Shown here: piece by piece, positions 1-9,141 of the stretch
Layout: each line of letters opens with the position of its first letter
How positions within the stretch are numbered: position 1 is the first letter of the stretch
NCBI GenBank assembly: GCA_900542385.1
Contig: UQNP01000009.1
Location: 1-25,036, forward strand
Direction: 5' to 3'
DNA: 25,036 nt
From: an uncultured Eubacterium sp.
GTDB lineage: Bacteria; Bacillota; Clostridia; Peptostreptococcales; Anaerovoracaceae
Translations under genes and position numbers: made by a program
The notes under the pieces: model-generated
Seen by the model: only the letters and a program-made list of their open reading frames with translations
The model's database searches: none
Told to the model about the DNA's origin: nothing

Positions 1-8
1 ACTGTACC

Positions 9-881
9 TTAAAGAGCCCTGAATCTCTCATCCTTAAACATATCGTGATTTTTCATGGCAGTTTTCAAAAGTTCCATCATCCTTTCCTTATCCTCAGGAA
101 GATTTCCTCTGAGAGAAACGTAATTGGATGCGTGATTGCTTCTCAATACACATGTTTTACTAACATCCGTATGCTTCAGCATCAGAAGTGTCTCAGCCAT
201 TACTTCCTCAGGAGAAAGCAGCTTAAGCTTGCCTGATTCTATATCCTTTGCCATAGGAACGCTCGGCTCTACCATGAGAGTCAAAAGTCCTACATAGGAA
301 GGCTCCATTTCGCTTATCATAGTTCCTGTCTGGATAGCATGATCCTCCCATCCGTCCTTTCCTGCAAGGCCTGATATAAACGTGACTGAAGACTGCATGC
401 CGCACGCCTCGATCTTCTTCACTCCGTCGATGATCTGCTGTCTCGTCTCACCTTTGCATACATCCTTGAGAACCTTGTCGCTTCCTGACTCCGCTCCGAT
501 ATATACCATCTTGAGGCCTGCGTCATACAGCTCCTTCATCTCTTCATCCGATTTTTTAATCACATCGCTGCCTCTTCCGTATATCGAAACCCTTTCGCAC
601 TCAGGGAAGTTCTCTGAAATGTATTCAAGGATAGGCATCAAACGGGCATTTGATAGTGCCAGCGCATCTCCGTCGCAGAGAAATATCCTGTTCACACTCC
701 TGTATCTCGCTCTTGCCCAGGCCAGATCTTCCATTACTTCTTCAAGTTTTCTGACTCTGAACTTCTTATCTTTAAACATTTTGCAGAAGGTGCATTTATT
801 GTGAGTGCAGCCTATGGTCACCTGTACCAGCAGACTGTATGCCTCACTCGGCGGTCTGTATATATCTCCCTCGTATCTCAT
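9..881 (-). CDS. Radical SAM protein of unknown function
   Basis: A 290-residue protein with an N-terminal iron-sulfur cluster motif, GCTHNKCTFC, placing cysteines at 25, 30 and 33. The remainder reads like a radical SAM barrel: a FLCDGDALAL segment near residue 70 and a GAESGSDK segment near 130 that resembles the strand binding S-adenosylmethionine in COG1032/Elp3-like members. The spacing is CX4CX2C rather than the usual CX3CX2C. There is no visible B12-binding, TRAM or SPASM domain, so it is a compact single-domain enzyme. The start is supported by an AAGGAG site (889-894) seven bases upstream of the ATG. It is the last gene seen in the methylase-pheST-zapA-mutS2-argS run, 31 bases after argS. 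Context does not reveal the substrate, and I assign no reaction. Family assignment is firm; function is unknown. Confidence 0.88.
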   Translation of the reverse strand: MRYEGDIYRPPSEAYSLLVQVTIGCTHNKCTFCKMFKDKKFRVRKLEEVMEDLAWARARYRSVNRIFLCDGDALALSNARLMPILEYISENFPECERVSIYGRGSDVIKKSDEEMKELYDAGLKMVYIGAESGSDKVLKDVCKGETRQQIIDGVKKIEACGMQSSVTFISGLAGKDGWEDHAIQTGTMISEMEPSYVGLLTLMVEPSVPMAKDIESGKLKLLSPEEVMAETLLMLKHTDVSKTCVLRSNHASNYVSLRGNLPEDKERMMELLKTAMKNHDMFKDERFRAL

Positions 882-912
882 ATATAAACTCCTTTATCTT
901 TTATTTCTCCTC

Positions 913-2625
913 TTACATCCTTTCAGGTGCTTTTATTCCAAGCAGTGAAAGGCCATTTTTGATGACAGCTCTGGCTGCTATAACGAGCGCTGTCTTCGCG
1001 TTTCTTTCATCTTCATTTTCGACCAGTATATGTTCATCGTGATAGAACTTATTGAACGCCTGAGCCACATCTATTATATGCCTGGTCACTACAGACGGCT
1101 CATATTTCTCGCCTGCATCATAAACAGCCGCAGGGAAATCATATATCAGTTTTATAAGCTCATGAGCGCTTTCACCGGTTATATATGAAGGATCAAATCC
1201 CGCTCTTGCCTTTTCTACAGCATCCTTGCCGGCATTTCTCAGTACGCTGCATGCTCTTGCATGAGTATACTGTACATAAGGACCTGTTTCCCCATCAAAA
1301 TTGAGCACTTTATCCCAAGAAAAGACATAGTCCTTGATCCTGTAATTTGAAAGCTCATTGAACATAACAGCGCCTATCCCTACATCCCTGGCCGTCTCAT
1401 CGATATTATCCGTATTTACATTTTTCTCTTCTATTATCTGTTTAGTCTTATCTATAGCTTTGTTGAGCACATCTTCCAGGAACACGACTCTTCCATGTCT
1501 CGTCGACATAATCCCGTCTTCCATGCTCACAAGTCCGAACGGCACATGTATACAATCTTTCGCCCAGTCATATCCCAGAAGTTCTATGACTTTTATCCAC
1601 TGCTGGAAATGCAGGTTTTGCTGTGACGCCACAACGTAAATGTTTTTATAAAAATCATAGGTTTCTTTTCTGTATACCGCAGCGGCGATATCTCTTGTTA
1701 TATAAAGCGTAGAGCCATCGGATTTTGTTATAAGAGCAGGAGGCAGATCGTAGTCGTCAAGTCTCACTATCTGAGCGCCGTTATCCTCTACAAGAAGTCC
1801 CTTATCCTTCAGCTCCTGCACAAATCTCGGCATTTTATCGGAATAAAAGCTTTCTCCGTTATAAGAGTCAAAGCTTATTCCCATCATATCGTACACTCTG
1901 TTGAATTCCTTAAGGCTTTCGTCCCTGAACCACTGCCAGAGCTCCACTTCTTCCGGCTCACCCTTTTCCAGCTTTGTAAATATAGCTCTTGCTTCGTCTT
2001 CAAGTTCAGGGTGTTTTTCCGCCTCTTCGTGGAACTTAGTGTAATATGACAACAGAGATTTTATCGGTTCGTTTATCACATCTTCTTTATTGCCCCATCT
2101 CCTGTAGGCGCATATCATCTTTCCAAACTGAGTGCCGTAATCGCCCAGATGATTTATCCTTACAGTATCGTATCCGAGAAAATCATATATCTTATATATC
2201 GAATTGCCTATTACCGTACTCCTTATGTGACCTATATGGAACGGCTTTGCAATATTAGGCGATGAGTATTCGATTATTACCTTCTTTCCGCTGCCCGCTT
2301 CGCTTCTTCCGTAATCGTCTCCCTTTAAGATGACTTCGGTCACCACTTCATCTGCAAAGGCTTTTTTAGATATGAACATATTTACATAAGCTTTAACGTT
2401 CTCTACCTTTTCAAATATATCTTCATCTCTTATCTGATCTGCGATAGACTCCGCGATCACAGGAGGCGCTTTTCTCATTACCTTTGCCAGTTTGAAACAC
2501 GGAAAAGCATAATCTCCCATTTTACTGTCCGTAGGAGATTCTATCATAGAAACGATATCCTCTCTTTCGACACCGTCCACATGTGCAGCAAGAATATCTG
2601 CGATCTTATCTTTATAACTTATCAT
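913..2625 (-). CDS. argS: Arginyl-tRNA synthetase
   Basis: Class I aminoacyl-tRNA synthetase that attaches arginine to tRNA-Arg using ATP in the cytoplasm. It is 570 residues long, within the usual range. The N-terminal region resembles the Arg-tRNA-synthetase-specific domain that contacts the tRNA. It is followed by the signature SSPNIAKPFHIGHIRS, containing HIGH, near residue 120. The second class I motif is degenerate (GIMSTRHGRVV near 375), as is common in this family, which often lacks a canonical KMSKS. The C-terminal part has YVQYTHARACSVLR, then the helical DALR anticodon-binding domain. The ATG is preceded by GAGGAG (2634-2639) with an 8-base spacer. It follows mutS2 by 26 bases and is probably cotranscribed. 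I see no separate promoter or T-box in that gap. Confidence 0.97.
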   Translation of the reverse strand: MISYKDKIADILAAHVDGVEREDIVSMIESPTDSKMGDYAFPCFKLAKVMRKAPPVIAESIADQIRDEDIFEKVENVKAYVNMFISKKAFADEVVTEVILKGDDYGRSEAGSGKKVIIEYSSPNIAKPFHIGHIRSTVIGNSIYKIYDFLGYDTVRINHLGDYGTQFGKMICAYRRWGNKEDVINEPIKSLLSYYTKFHEEAEKHPELEDEARAIFTKLEKGEPEEVELWQWFRDESLKEFNRVYDMMGISFDSYNGESFYSDKMPRFVQELKDKGLLVEDNGAQIVRLDDYDLPPALITKSDGSTLYITRDIAAAVYRKETYDFYKNIYVVASQQNLHFQQWIKVIELLGYDWAKDCIHVPFGLVSMEDGIMSTRHGRVVFLEDVLNKAIDKTKQIIEEKNVNTDNIDETARDVGIGAVMFNELSNYRIKDYVFSWDKVLNFDGETGPYVQYTHARACSVLRNAGKDAVEKARAGFDPSYITGESAHELIKLIYDFPAAVYDAGEKYEPSVVTRHIIDVAQAFNKFYHDEHILVENEDERNAKTALVIAARAVIKNGLSLLGIKAPERM

Positions 2626-2651
2626 ATTATTTTCTCCTCACTTGATATATA

Positions 2652-5030
2652 CTAAACCTTGAGCTTTACGACAGTGACACCGTCGCCGCCTTCCTGGTAA
2701 CCTCCGTTCCTGAAGCTCTTAACATTCCTGCTCCTTTTAAGCGCTTCCTGTATACCCTTTCTTAAGATGCCTTCTCCTCTTCCATGGATGACAGTAACTT
2801 CGTTCAATCCTGAAATAAATGCATCATCTATATATTTTTCCACATCCATCACAGCATCGTCAAGGTTTTTTCCTCTCACATCTATAGATGACGATATACT
2901 GTTCACCTTGCTTCTGTACATCCGTCCGTATCCGCTGCTCTTCTTCCGGATACGCCTTTTATTGATACCCTCATCTATAAGCATTATATCCTTTATATTG
3001 ACATCTACTCTCATGATGCCTACCTGCACCTGGAGATTTCCCTTATCATCAGGTAATGAAACAATTTCTCCATTCTGATTAAGCGTCAGTATTTTCACCC
3101 TATCGTTCAATTTCAGAAGCTCTGCATCTACCGGCTCAGAATTGGTCTCTACCTTTATGGAGCTTCTGTTTTTCTTCTCGAGCTCTCTTATCTTTCTGCG
3201 GCTCTTGTCAAATCTAACATTCCTCTCTCCAAGGCTTTCAAGTTTTGCTATCTCTTTGAGCTCCTCACGCACTTCTTCGGTAGTTTCTTTTGCTTCTCTT
3301 ATTATCTCCCGCGCCTTTTCTTTCGCTCTTTCTATCTCTTTTTCCTTCTTCTCTTCGAATTTCTTTATCTTTTCGTCAAGTTCTTCTTTCTTGCGTTTTA
3401 TTTCTATACCCAGCATTATAGCTTCATCTCGTTCTTCCTCAGCCTTTTTCCTGTCGTCTTCAAGAGATGCTATAACTTCTTCAAATGCCATATCTCCGCC
3501 CTTTATCAGCTCTCCTGCTCTGTCTATCAGTTTTTCCGAAAGCCCGAGTTTTCTTGATATTTCAAAGGCGTTCGATTTGCCTGGTATCCCTATATTCAGT
3601 CTATATGTCGGGCTCAATGTCTCCACATCGAACTCCATGGAAGCATTCTCTACTCCCTCTGTGGAAACAGCGAATTTCTTGAGTTCTGTATAATGGGTGG
3701 TAGCTATAACATCTGCGCCGTTTCGTTTCAGCTCTTCGAGCACTGATATCGCCAGCGCTGCGCCTTCCGTCGGATCTGTTCCCGCACCAAGCTCATCAAG
3801 CAGTACAAGACTTCCTTTTTCTGCCCTTTCCGTTATTCTCACGATGTTCTTCATATGTGACGAAAAGGTGGAGAGGCTCTGCTCTATACTCTGTTCATCT
3901 CCTATATCAGCAAATACATCTTTATATACAGGTATACTGCTTCCCGGATCTGACGGCAGATGAAGACCCGCCTGCGCCATAAGCGCGAAAAGTCCCGCAG
4001 TCTTCAGTGTAACAGTCTTTCCTCCTGTATTCGGTCCTGTTATAACGAGGGTGCTGTAATCTTCTCCTATCCTTATATCTATAGGAACCACCTTTTTTTC
4101 ATCTATCAATGGATGTCTGGCTCCTCTTATATCCATTATTCCCTCTTCGCTTATCTTTGGCTCTTCACCATTCATGGCTGCTGAAAGTCTGCCTTTTGCC
4201 ATGAACAGATCCATCTGCACCATCAATTCCTGATTGTTTTTCAGATCATGATAACTCTCAGAAACACCTTCAGACAACTCTTTCAGTATTCTGTTGATTT
4301 CCGCCTGCTCATCCAGCTCAAGCTGTCTTAGTTCATTGTTCAGCTCTACTATAGGCTGCGGCTCTATAAACAGCGTTGCACCGCTGCCGCTCTGATCGTG
4401 AACTATGCCAGGCACGCTTCCCCTGTGCTCCTGCTTGACAGGTATGACATATCTTCCGTTTCTTACGGTGACTATTGAGTCCTGAAGGACTTTCTTGTTG
4501 TCTCCTGAATTCAATATACGATTTATCCTGCTTTTTACAGCATCGTTCTGCCTTGCTATGCTTCGCCTTATCCTTCTGAGATCAGGAGATGCGTTATCCG
4601 CCATTTCATCTTCGGAAATTATACATCTGTCGATTTCCTCTGCAAGGTTTTTATGCACTACAATAAGTTCCGCGATAGACGTTATTGTCGGTATCTCCGG
4701 AACATCTCCCTTTAAAAAGGTTACTATCCTGTCCGCAGTCTTCATGTTGGCAAGTACTTTCAAAAGCTGAGCCATGCTGAGCGTTCCGCCCTTCCTCGCC
4801 AACGATACAGCCTCTCCAATATCATAAAAACCACCGACGGGTAATAGGCCCTTATGGTTTATGAGTCTTACCGCTTCCGTGGTTTCAGTCTGCTTTTCTT
4901 TTATTTCACGTACATCATCAAAAGGCTCCAGCTCTGAAATGATCCCCTTGGTCAGATCAGAGCCGGCCTGTTCTCTGAGCATATCTATTATTTTATTGTA
5001 TTCAAGTATTTTTAAAGTCTTTTTTTCCAT
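2652..5030 (-). CDS. mutS2: Endonuclease MutS2 (MutS-family ATPase with Smr domain)
   Basis: A 792-residue MutS2. This family acts on branched DNA and, in some Firmicutes, on collided ribosomes; it lacks the mismatch-reading domain of MutS. Visible parts in order: an N-terminal core and lever region; a Walker A motif GPNTGGKT at residues 332-339; a Walker B segment LLDELGAGTDPTEG near 410; a long charged Lys/Glu coiled coil at about 510-640; and a C-terminal Smr nuclease domain from about residue 715, with HGRGEG beginning at His749. The length is typical. The start lies only 6 bases after the zapA stop and has no clear SD (CGGATAG is the nearest purine run), so translation is probably coupled to zapA. 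The zapA-mutS2 pairing resembles the yshA-mutSB neighbourhood of Bacillus subtilis. Confidence 0.97.
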   Translation of the reverse strand: MEKKTLKILEYNKIIDMLREQAGSDLTKGIISELEPFDDVREIKEKQTETTEAVRLINHKGLLPVGGFYDIGEAVSLARKGGTLSMAQLLKVLANMKTADRIVTFLKGDVPEIPTITSIAELIVVHKNLAEEIDRCIISEDEMADNASPDLRRIRRSIARQNDAVKSRINRILNSGDNKKVLQDSIVTVRNGRYVIPVKQEHRGSVPGIVHDQSGSGATLFIEPQPIVELNNELRQLELDEQAEINRILKELSEGVSESYHDLKNNQELMVQMDLFMAKGRLSAAMNGEEPKISEEGIMDIRGARHPLIDEKKVVPIDIRIGEDYSTLVITGPNTGGKTVTLKTAGLFALMAQAGLHLPSDPGSSIPVYKDVFADIGDEQSIEQSLSTFSSHMKNIVRITERAEKGSLVLLDELGAGTDPTEGAALAISVLEELKRNGADVIATTHYTELKKFAVSTEGVENASMEFDVETLSPTYRLNIGIPGKSNAFEISRKLGLSEKLIDRAGELIKGGDMAFEEVIASLEDDRKKAEEERDEAIMLGIEIKRKKEELDEKIKKFEEKKEKEIERAKEKAREIIREAKETTEEVREELKEIAKLESLGERNVRFDKSRRKIRELEKKNRSSIKVETNSEPVDAELLKLNDRVKILTLNQNGEIVSLPDDKGNLQVQVGIMRVDVNIKDIMLIDEGINKRRIRKKSSGYGRMYRSKVNSISSSIDVRGKNLDDAVMDVEKYIDDAFISGLNEVTVIHGRGEGILRKGIQEALKRSRNVKSFRNGGYQEGGDGVTVVKLKV

Positions 5031-5036
5031 TTAAGG

Positions 5037-5606
5037 CTATCCGATATTACTGTTGTTTTTATATTTTTCTATTTCTTTCTTCAGCTGGAGATTTTCCATC
5101 TGCAAATCAAAGAAACTGTTTTCAAGTTCTTTGCATTTTGCTTCAACTTCTTTAACAACTTCCTCCATACTGCTCTGAGTCTGCTCTTTAGCCGCTTCTA
5201 TGGCTTCCTTAAGCTGCTGATTTTCCAGATCTTTCTGCCTTATCTGATTGAGCAGCTCATCTTTCTGTAAAACTATCGCCTGAGTTTCTTCTTTGTAATC
5301 CATATAGTTTTTCTTGGATTCATCCCACAGCTGAACGTAATGCTGTGCATCTTTCTCAAGCTGTATATTCATGCGCTTCAGTTCTTCCATCTCATCAAGC
5401 ATCTGGAAATACTCACTGGCAATGTTTACAGCTGCCAGAACGGCTATATTCGAAGATGTAGCTCCGGCTGATTTTGCGGCCTCGGTTATCTCCTGCATCT
5501 TTGTATCTACATGAGCCGCCACCTGTATTATCTCTTCTCTTGATTTATCTCCGGCAATAACGTATTCCTGTCCGTAAATCTTTACTTTTACCTTGTTGTT
5601 TTCCAT
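5037..5606 (-). CDS. zapA: Cell division protein ZapA, long coiled-coil form
   Basis: ZapA binds FtsZ and promotes bundling of its filaments at the division site. The N-terminal part, about residues 1-80, has the ZapA domain pattern: KVKIYGQEYVIAGD, a helix beginning SREEIIQVAAHVDTKM, and SNIAVLAAVNIASEYF. Residues 70-185 form an extended, Glu/Lys/Gln-rich coiled coil. At 189 residues it is about twice the length I know for most ZapA proteins (about 85-110). The start is supported by AGGAG (5614-5618) with a 7-base spacer, and that SD overlaps the pheT stop codon. It sits between pheT and mutS2, a location also seen for yshA/zapA in Bacillus. A generic coiled-coil protein is the alternative, but the N-terminal domain fits ZapA well. 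Confidence 0.88.
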   Translation of the reverse strand: MENNKVKVKIYGQEYVIAGDKSREEIIQVAAHVDTKMQEITEAAKSAGATSSNIAVLAAVNIASEYFQMLDEMEELKRMNIQLEKDAQHYVQLWDESKKNYMDYKEETQAIVLQKDELLNQIRQKDLENQQLKEAIEAAKEQTQSSMEEVVKEVEAKCKELENSFFDLQMENLQLKKEIEKYKNNSNIG

Positions 5607-5616
5607 AAAAACTCTC

Positions 5617-8091
5617 CTACATCTCTCTCAGAACCGCATTCAGCTTTTCTTTAAGCGCTTCGAGCACTTTACCGTGGACTTTTGCAACTTCCTCATCGGT
5701 CAAAGTCTTATCTTTATCTCTGTATGTCAAAGCAAAAGCAACACTCTTTTTGCCTTCCTCGACCTGCTTTCCCCTGTATACGTCAAACAGTTTTACACTT
5801 TCAAGTATATTTCCCGCATACTCTTTTATAACGTCTTCTATTTTGCCGACTTCCATATCTTCATCAACGAGAAGCGCTATATCTCTCGATGTGGACGGAT
5901 ACTTAGGAAGCGGTACATATACAACAGTTCTGTCTGAATGTCTCTTTACTGCATCAAACATCAACTCACAGCAGTATATTCTAACGCCGCTCATGCCGTA
6001 TCTTTCTGCAACATCCGGATGTATCTCACCCATTATTCCCAATTCATCGTACAAAGGCTCGGCTCCATCCGCCAGCTTCATTTTGGACTTTACCGATATC
6101 CTTGCACATCTTCCCGGATGGTATGTGCCGTACTCGGATTCTGGCGTAAATCGGACATCCTTTATGCCGAGTACTCTGAGCAGTTCTTCAAGTATACCTT
6201 TAAGGGAATAAAAATCTTCACCTTTACCGTACATGCCTATGCACAGAGAATACTGCTCATCCGGAAGCTCATCTTCATCCATCATATTCTTAATAAATGT
6301 ATTACCTATTTCAAAAGCGCCGGCTTTCTCTATATTTCTCGAATAATTCCTGCCGAGAACCTCCAGCATATTAGGAGTAAGAACTGTTCTCATTACAGAA
6401 TTCTCTTCACCGAGAGGGTTAAGTATCTTAACAAATGCTCTCTCCCATGAATCTTCTGCGATTCCTATATTGTCGACTCCTTTAGGACTTACAAAGGAAT
6501 ATGTCTGTATCTCGTTCAGACCCATACCGCAAAGGGATTCTCTCGTCAGATCGCGAAGCGCTCTTTCTTCAGGCATTCCCGCCTCGTTATTTCCTTTTGG
6601 AAGAGTTACCGGCAGCCTGTCATAGCCATAGATCCTGGCAACCTCTTCTATATAATCCTCTTCTTCCAGCAGATCCTGCCTTACAGTCGGAGGAGTTACA
6701 GTCATGATATTGCCGCTTCCTTCAACCTTTATCTCAAGAGATCTGAGCACTTTTTCCATATACTCGCGTCCAAGCTCCACGCCCATAACGTGATTTATCC
6801 TGTCTACTCTGATATCTATCGTTTTTGCTTTTGCTTCCGAAGGATAATTGTCTACACTGCCCTTGCATACCTTGCCGGCTCCTACCAGCTCTATAAGTCT
6901 GCATACTCTGTCTGCGGCCGCTTCACAGAGATTAGGATCTATGCCCTTTTCAAACCTTGCGGAAGCTTCCGTCCTGAGTCCGAGCTTCTTCGATGTGCTT
7001 CTTACGCTGTCCCCGTTGAAATTGGCTGATTCGATGATGATCGTAGTCGTATCTTCTTCTATTTCTGAGTTGAGACCGCCCATAACACCTGCTATAGCTA
7101 TGCCTCTCTCAGCATCCTTTATAAGAAGCATATCATCCGAAAGCACTCTCTCAGTATTGTCCAGAGTGGTGAATTTCTCACCCTGCGCAGCATTTTCTAC
7201 GATTATTTTACCGCCTTTTACCTGATTGATATCGAAAGCATGTATCGGCTGTCCGTATTCAAGCATTACAAAATTAGTTATGTCCACTATGTTGTTTATC
7301 GGACGCATGCCTGCATACATAAGTCTCTTCTGAAGCCACCACGGCGACTGTTCAACTTTTACGTCAGTAACTATCCTTGCCACATATCTCCTGCAGCTTT
7401 CAGGATTTTTTATCTCCACTGAAACGTAATCCTTCGATTCGCCCTTTCCGTTTTCGTTTGCTATCTCTGTGTCAGGATATTTGAAAGGTTTTTCAAAGGT
7501 TGCCGATGCTTCCCTTGCCATTCCTACCATTGCAAGGCAGTCAGGCCTGTTAGGTGTTATCTCAAAATCAACTACAGCCTGTTTTAACTCCAGAGCTTCT
7601 GCAAAATCCTTTCCAGTTTCATACTCATCTTCAAGTATCCATATACCGTCTTTGTGTGCAACCGGCACTACCTTGTCCTCAAATCCAAGCTCGCCGGCAG
7701 AACAGAGCATACCGTAGGATTCCACACCTCTGAGTTTTCCTTTTTTTATCTTCACTCCGCCTTCCTGCTTAGGCTGACCATGGAGCGGTCCCGGTATCCT
7801 GCTGTTGTGAAGCGCTACAGGGACATATGCCCCTTCAAATACATTGGGCGCTCCTGTAACTATCTGTATATCCTCATCCTGACCTACATCCACCTTGCAG
7901 ACTACAAGTTTATCAGCGTCAGGGTGCTTTTCTATCTTGTCTATTCTTCCTACTACAACATTTTCCATTTCTTCGCAGAAATGTTCGCAGGTTTCAAGGT
8001 TTGATCCCGACATTATCATCCTGTCACAGAACTCTTCGGTGGAAACATCCAAATCTATATAATCTTTAAGCCATTCTATTGGAACTAACAT
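5617..8091 (-). CDS. pheT: Phenylalanyl-tRNA synthetase beta subunit
   Basis: Large subunit of the alpha2-beta2 enzyme that charges tRNA-Phe. It is 824 residues long, slightly above the approximately 800 of Bacillus and E. coli. Domains in order: an N-terminal B1 region; an EMAP-type tRNA-binding domain at about 40-150 (VVVGRIDKIEKHPDADKL, then GMLCSAGELG); the B3/B4 editing region at about 210-400; a B5 domain at about 410-480 ending near EEVARIYGYDRLP; the catalytic-like core; and a C-terminal ferredoxin-fold anticodon-binding domain over roughly the last 95 residues, opening with KYPSTSRDIALLVDED. The SD AGGAGG (8099-8104) overlaps the pheS stop, and the gap is 11 bases, so the two subunits are translationally linked. 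Nothing suggests truncation. Confidence 0.97.
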   Translation of the reverse strand: MLVPIEWLKDYIDLDVSTEEFCDRMIMSGSNLETCEHFCEEMENVVVGRIDKIEKHPDADKLVVCKVDVGQDEDIQIVTGAPNVFEGAYVPVALHNSRIPGPLHGQPKQEGGVKIKKGKLRGVESYGMLCSAGELGFEDKVVPVAHKDGIWILEDEYETGKDFAEALELKQAVVDFEITPNRPDCLAMVGMAREASATFEKPFKYPDTEIANENGKGESKDYVSVEIKNPESCRRYVARIVTDVKVEQSPWWLQKRLMYAGMRPINNIVDITNFVMLEYGQPIHAFDINQVKGGKIIVENAAQGEKFTTLDNTERVLSDDMLLIKDAERGIAIAGVMGGLNSEIEEDTTTIIIESANFNGDSVRSTSKKLGLRTEASARFEKGIDPNLCEAAADRVCRLIELVGAGKVCKGSVDNYPSEAKAKTIDIRVDRINHVMGVELGREYMEKVLRSLEIKVEGSGNIMTVTPPTVRQDLLEEEDYIEEVARIYGYDRLPVTLPKGNNEAGMPEERALRDLTRESLCGMGLNEIQTYSFVSPKGVDNIGIAEDSWERAFVKILNPLGEENSVMRTVLTPNMLEVLGRNYSRNIEKAGAFEIGNTFIKNMMDEDELPDEQYSLCIGMYGKGEDFYSLKGILEELLRVLGIKDVRFTPESEYGTYHPGRCARISVKSKMKLADGAEPLYDELGIMGEIHPDVAERYGMSGVRIYCCELMFDAVKRHSDRTVVYVPLPKYPSTSRDIALLVDEDMEVGKIEDVIKEYAGNILESVKLFDVYRGKQVEEGKKSVAFALTYRDKDKTLTDEEVAKVHGKVLEALKEKLNAVLREM

Positions 8092-8102
8092 CTGACATCC
8101 TC

Positions 8103-9125
8103 CTATTTGAACTGTTCTATAAAGCGCATATCGTTTTCATAGAATAATCTTATATCTTCCACTCCGTACTTGAGCATAGCAGCTCTTTCAACGCCCATGC
8201 CGAAGGCAAAACCAGTATACTTTTCAGTATCGAGTCCTCCGACTTTGAGAACATTCGGGTGCACCATGCCGCATCCCAAAATTTCTATCCAGCCGCTGCC
8301 TTTGCACACTCTGCATCCCTTTCCTCCGCATTTGAAGCAGGATACATCCATTTCCGCACTTGGCTCCGTAAACGGAAAATGATGAGGTCTGAACTTCGTC
8401 TTCGTGCTTGTACCAAAGAGCTGTTTAGCAAAACTGTCAAGAGTCCCCTTAAGATCTGCCATAGTTATTCCTTCATCGACAAGCAGACCTTCTATCTGAT
8501 GAAACATAGGTGAATGTGTGGCATCAGGAGTATCACACCTGAAACATCTTCCCGGAGAGATCACCTTGATAGGAGGTTTCTGCTTCATCAGCGTCCTCAC
8601 CTGCACAGGGGATGTCTGCGTTCTGAGAAGTATATCTTCATTTATATAAAAAGTGTCCGTCATATCCCTGGATGGATGATTCGGTCCCGCATTGAGAGCA
8701 TCAAAATTATTGAACACCGTCTCGACTTCAGGACCTTCAACGATCGAGAATCCCATACTCATGAATACCTTTGATATTTCTTCCATCGTTATAGTAAGGG
8801 GATGCTTTACGCCGAGCTTCACATCTCTGCCAGGCTCCGTAACATCTATTCTTTCAAGTTTAAACTGAGCTTCCTTCGCAGCTTCCTTCATTTCTTTGAA
8901 TTTTTTTTCGAGCATTTCTTCGATCTCTGCTCGAACTTTATTAGCCATCTGGCCTGTCGATTTTCTTTCTTCAGGAGACAGTTTTCCCATTCCCCTGAGT
9001 ATCTCAGTAAGCTTGCCTTTCTTGCCGAGCATCTTTACACGGATATCGTCCGTCTCCGCTACAGAAGCAGCATTTTTCAGCTGTTCTTTTGCTTCTTCCA
9101 AAATTCTGTTCAACTGAGCTTGCAT
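8103..9125 (-). CDS. pheS: Phenylalanyl-tRNA synthetase alpha subunit
   Basis: Catalytic class II subunit of phenylalanyl-tRNA synthetase, about 340 residues. An N-terminal coiled coil (about 1-90) for tRNA contact precedes the class II core. Visible motifs are RPHHFPFTEPSAEMDV near 250, a Cys-rich CFKCGGKGCRVCKGSGW segment known from other Firmicutes PheS proteins, and motif 3 as GMGVERAAMLKYG near 315. The open frame begins at an ATG at 9131, but the SD (GAGAGG, 9135-9140) is only two bases from that codon. It lies 8 bases from the in-frame ATG at 9125, which I choose; the protein then begins MQAQLNRILEEA. The gene follows the SpoU methylase closely, as pheS follows ysgA in Bacillus subtilis. 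Confidence 0.96.
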   Translation of the reverse strand: MQAQLNRILEEAKEQLKNAASVAETDDIRVKMLGKKGKLTEILRGMGKLSPEERKSTGQMANKVRAEIEEMLEKKFKEMKEAAKEAQFKLERIDVTEPGRDVKLGVKHPLTITMEEISKVFMSMGFSIVEGPEVETVFNNFDALNAGPNHPSRDMTDTFYINEDILLRTQTSPVQVRTLMKQKPPIKVISPGRCFRCDTPDATHSPMFHQIEGLLVDEGITMADLKGTLDSFAKQLFGTSTKTKFRPHHFPFTEPSAEMDVSCFKCGGKGCRVCKGSGWIEILGCGMVHPNVLKVGGLDTEKYTGFAFGMGVERAAMLKYGVEDIRLFYENDMRFIEQFK

Positions 9126-9141
9126 TTCCATTACCTCTCAT

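Noticed and set aside
882..912. Double SD-like sequence (GAGGAG and AAGGAG) before the radical SAM gene as a sign of a leader peptide
   Set aside because: No start codon and open frame follow the upstream copy; only the nearer one has a proper spacing to a start.
3142..3693. Plus-strand frame of 183 codons, very rich in Ser and Phe
   Set aside because: It mirrors the Lys/Glu-rich coiled coil of MutS2; the composition comes from reading GAA/AAG codons backwards.
8260..8325. Cys-rich CFKCGGKGCRVC segment in PheS as an inserted zinc domain
   Set aside because: The same segment occurs in ordinary Firmicutes PheS proteins as far as I know, so it is not an insertion.
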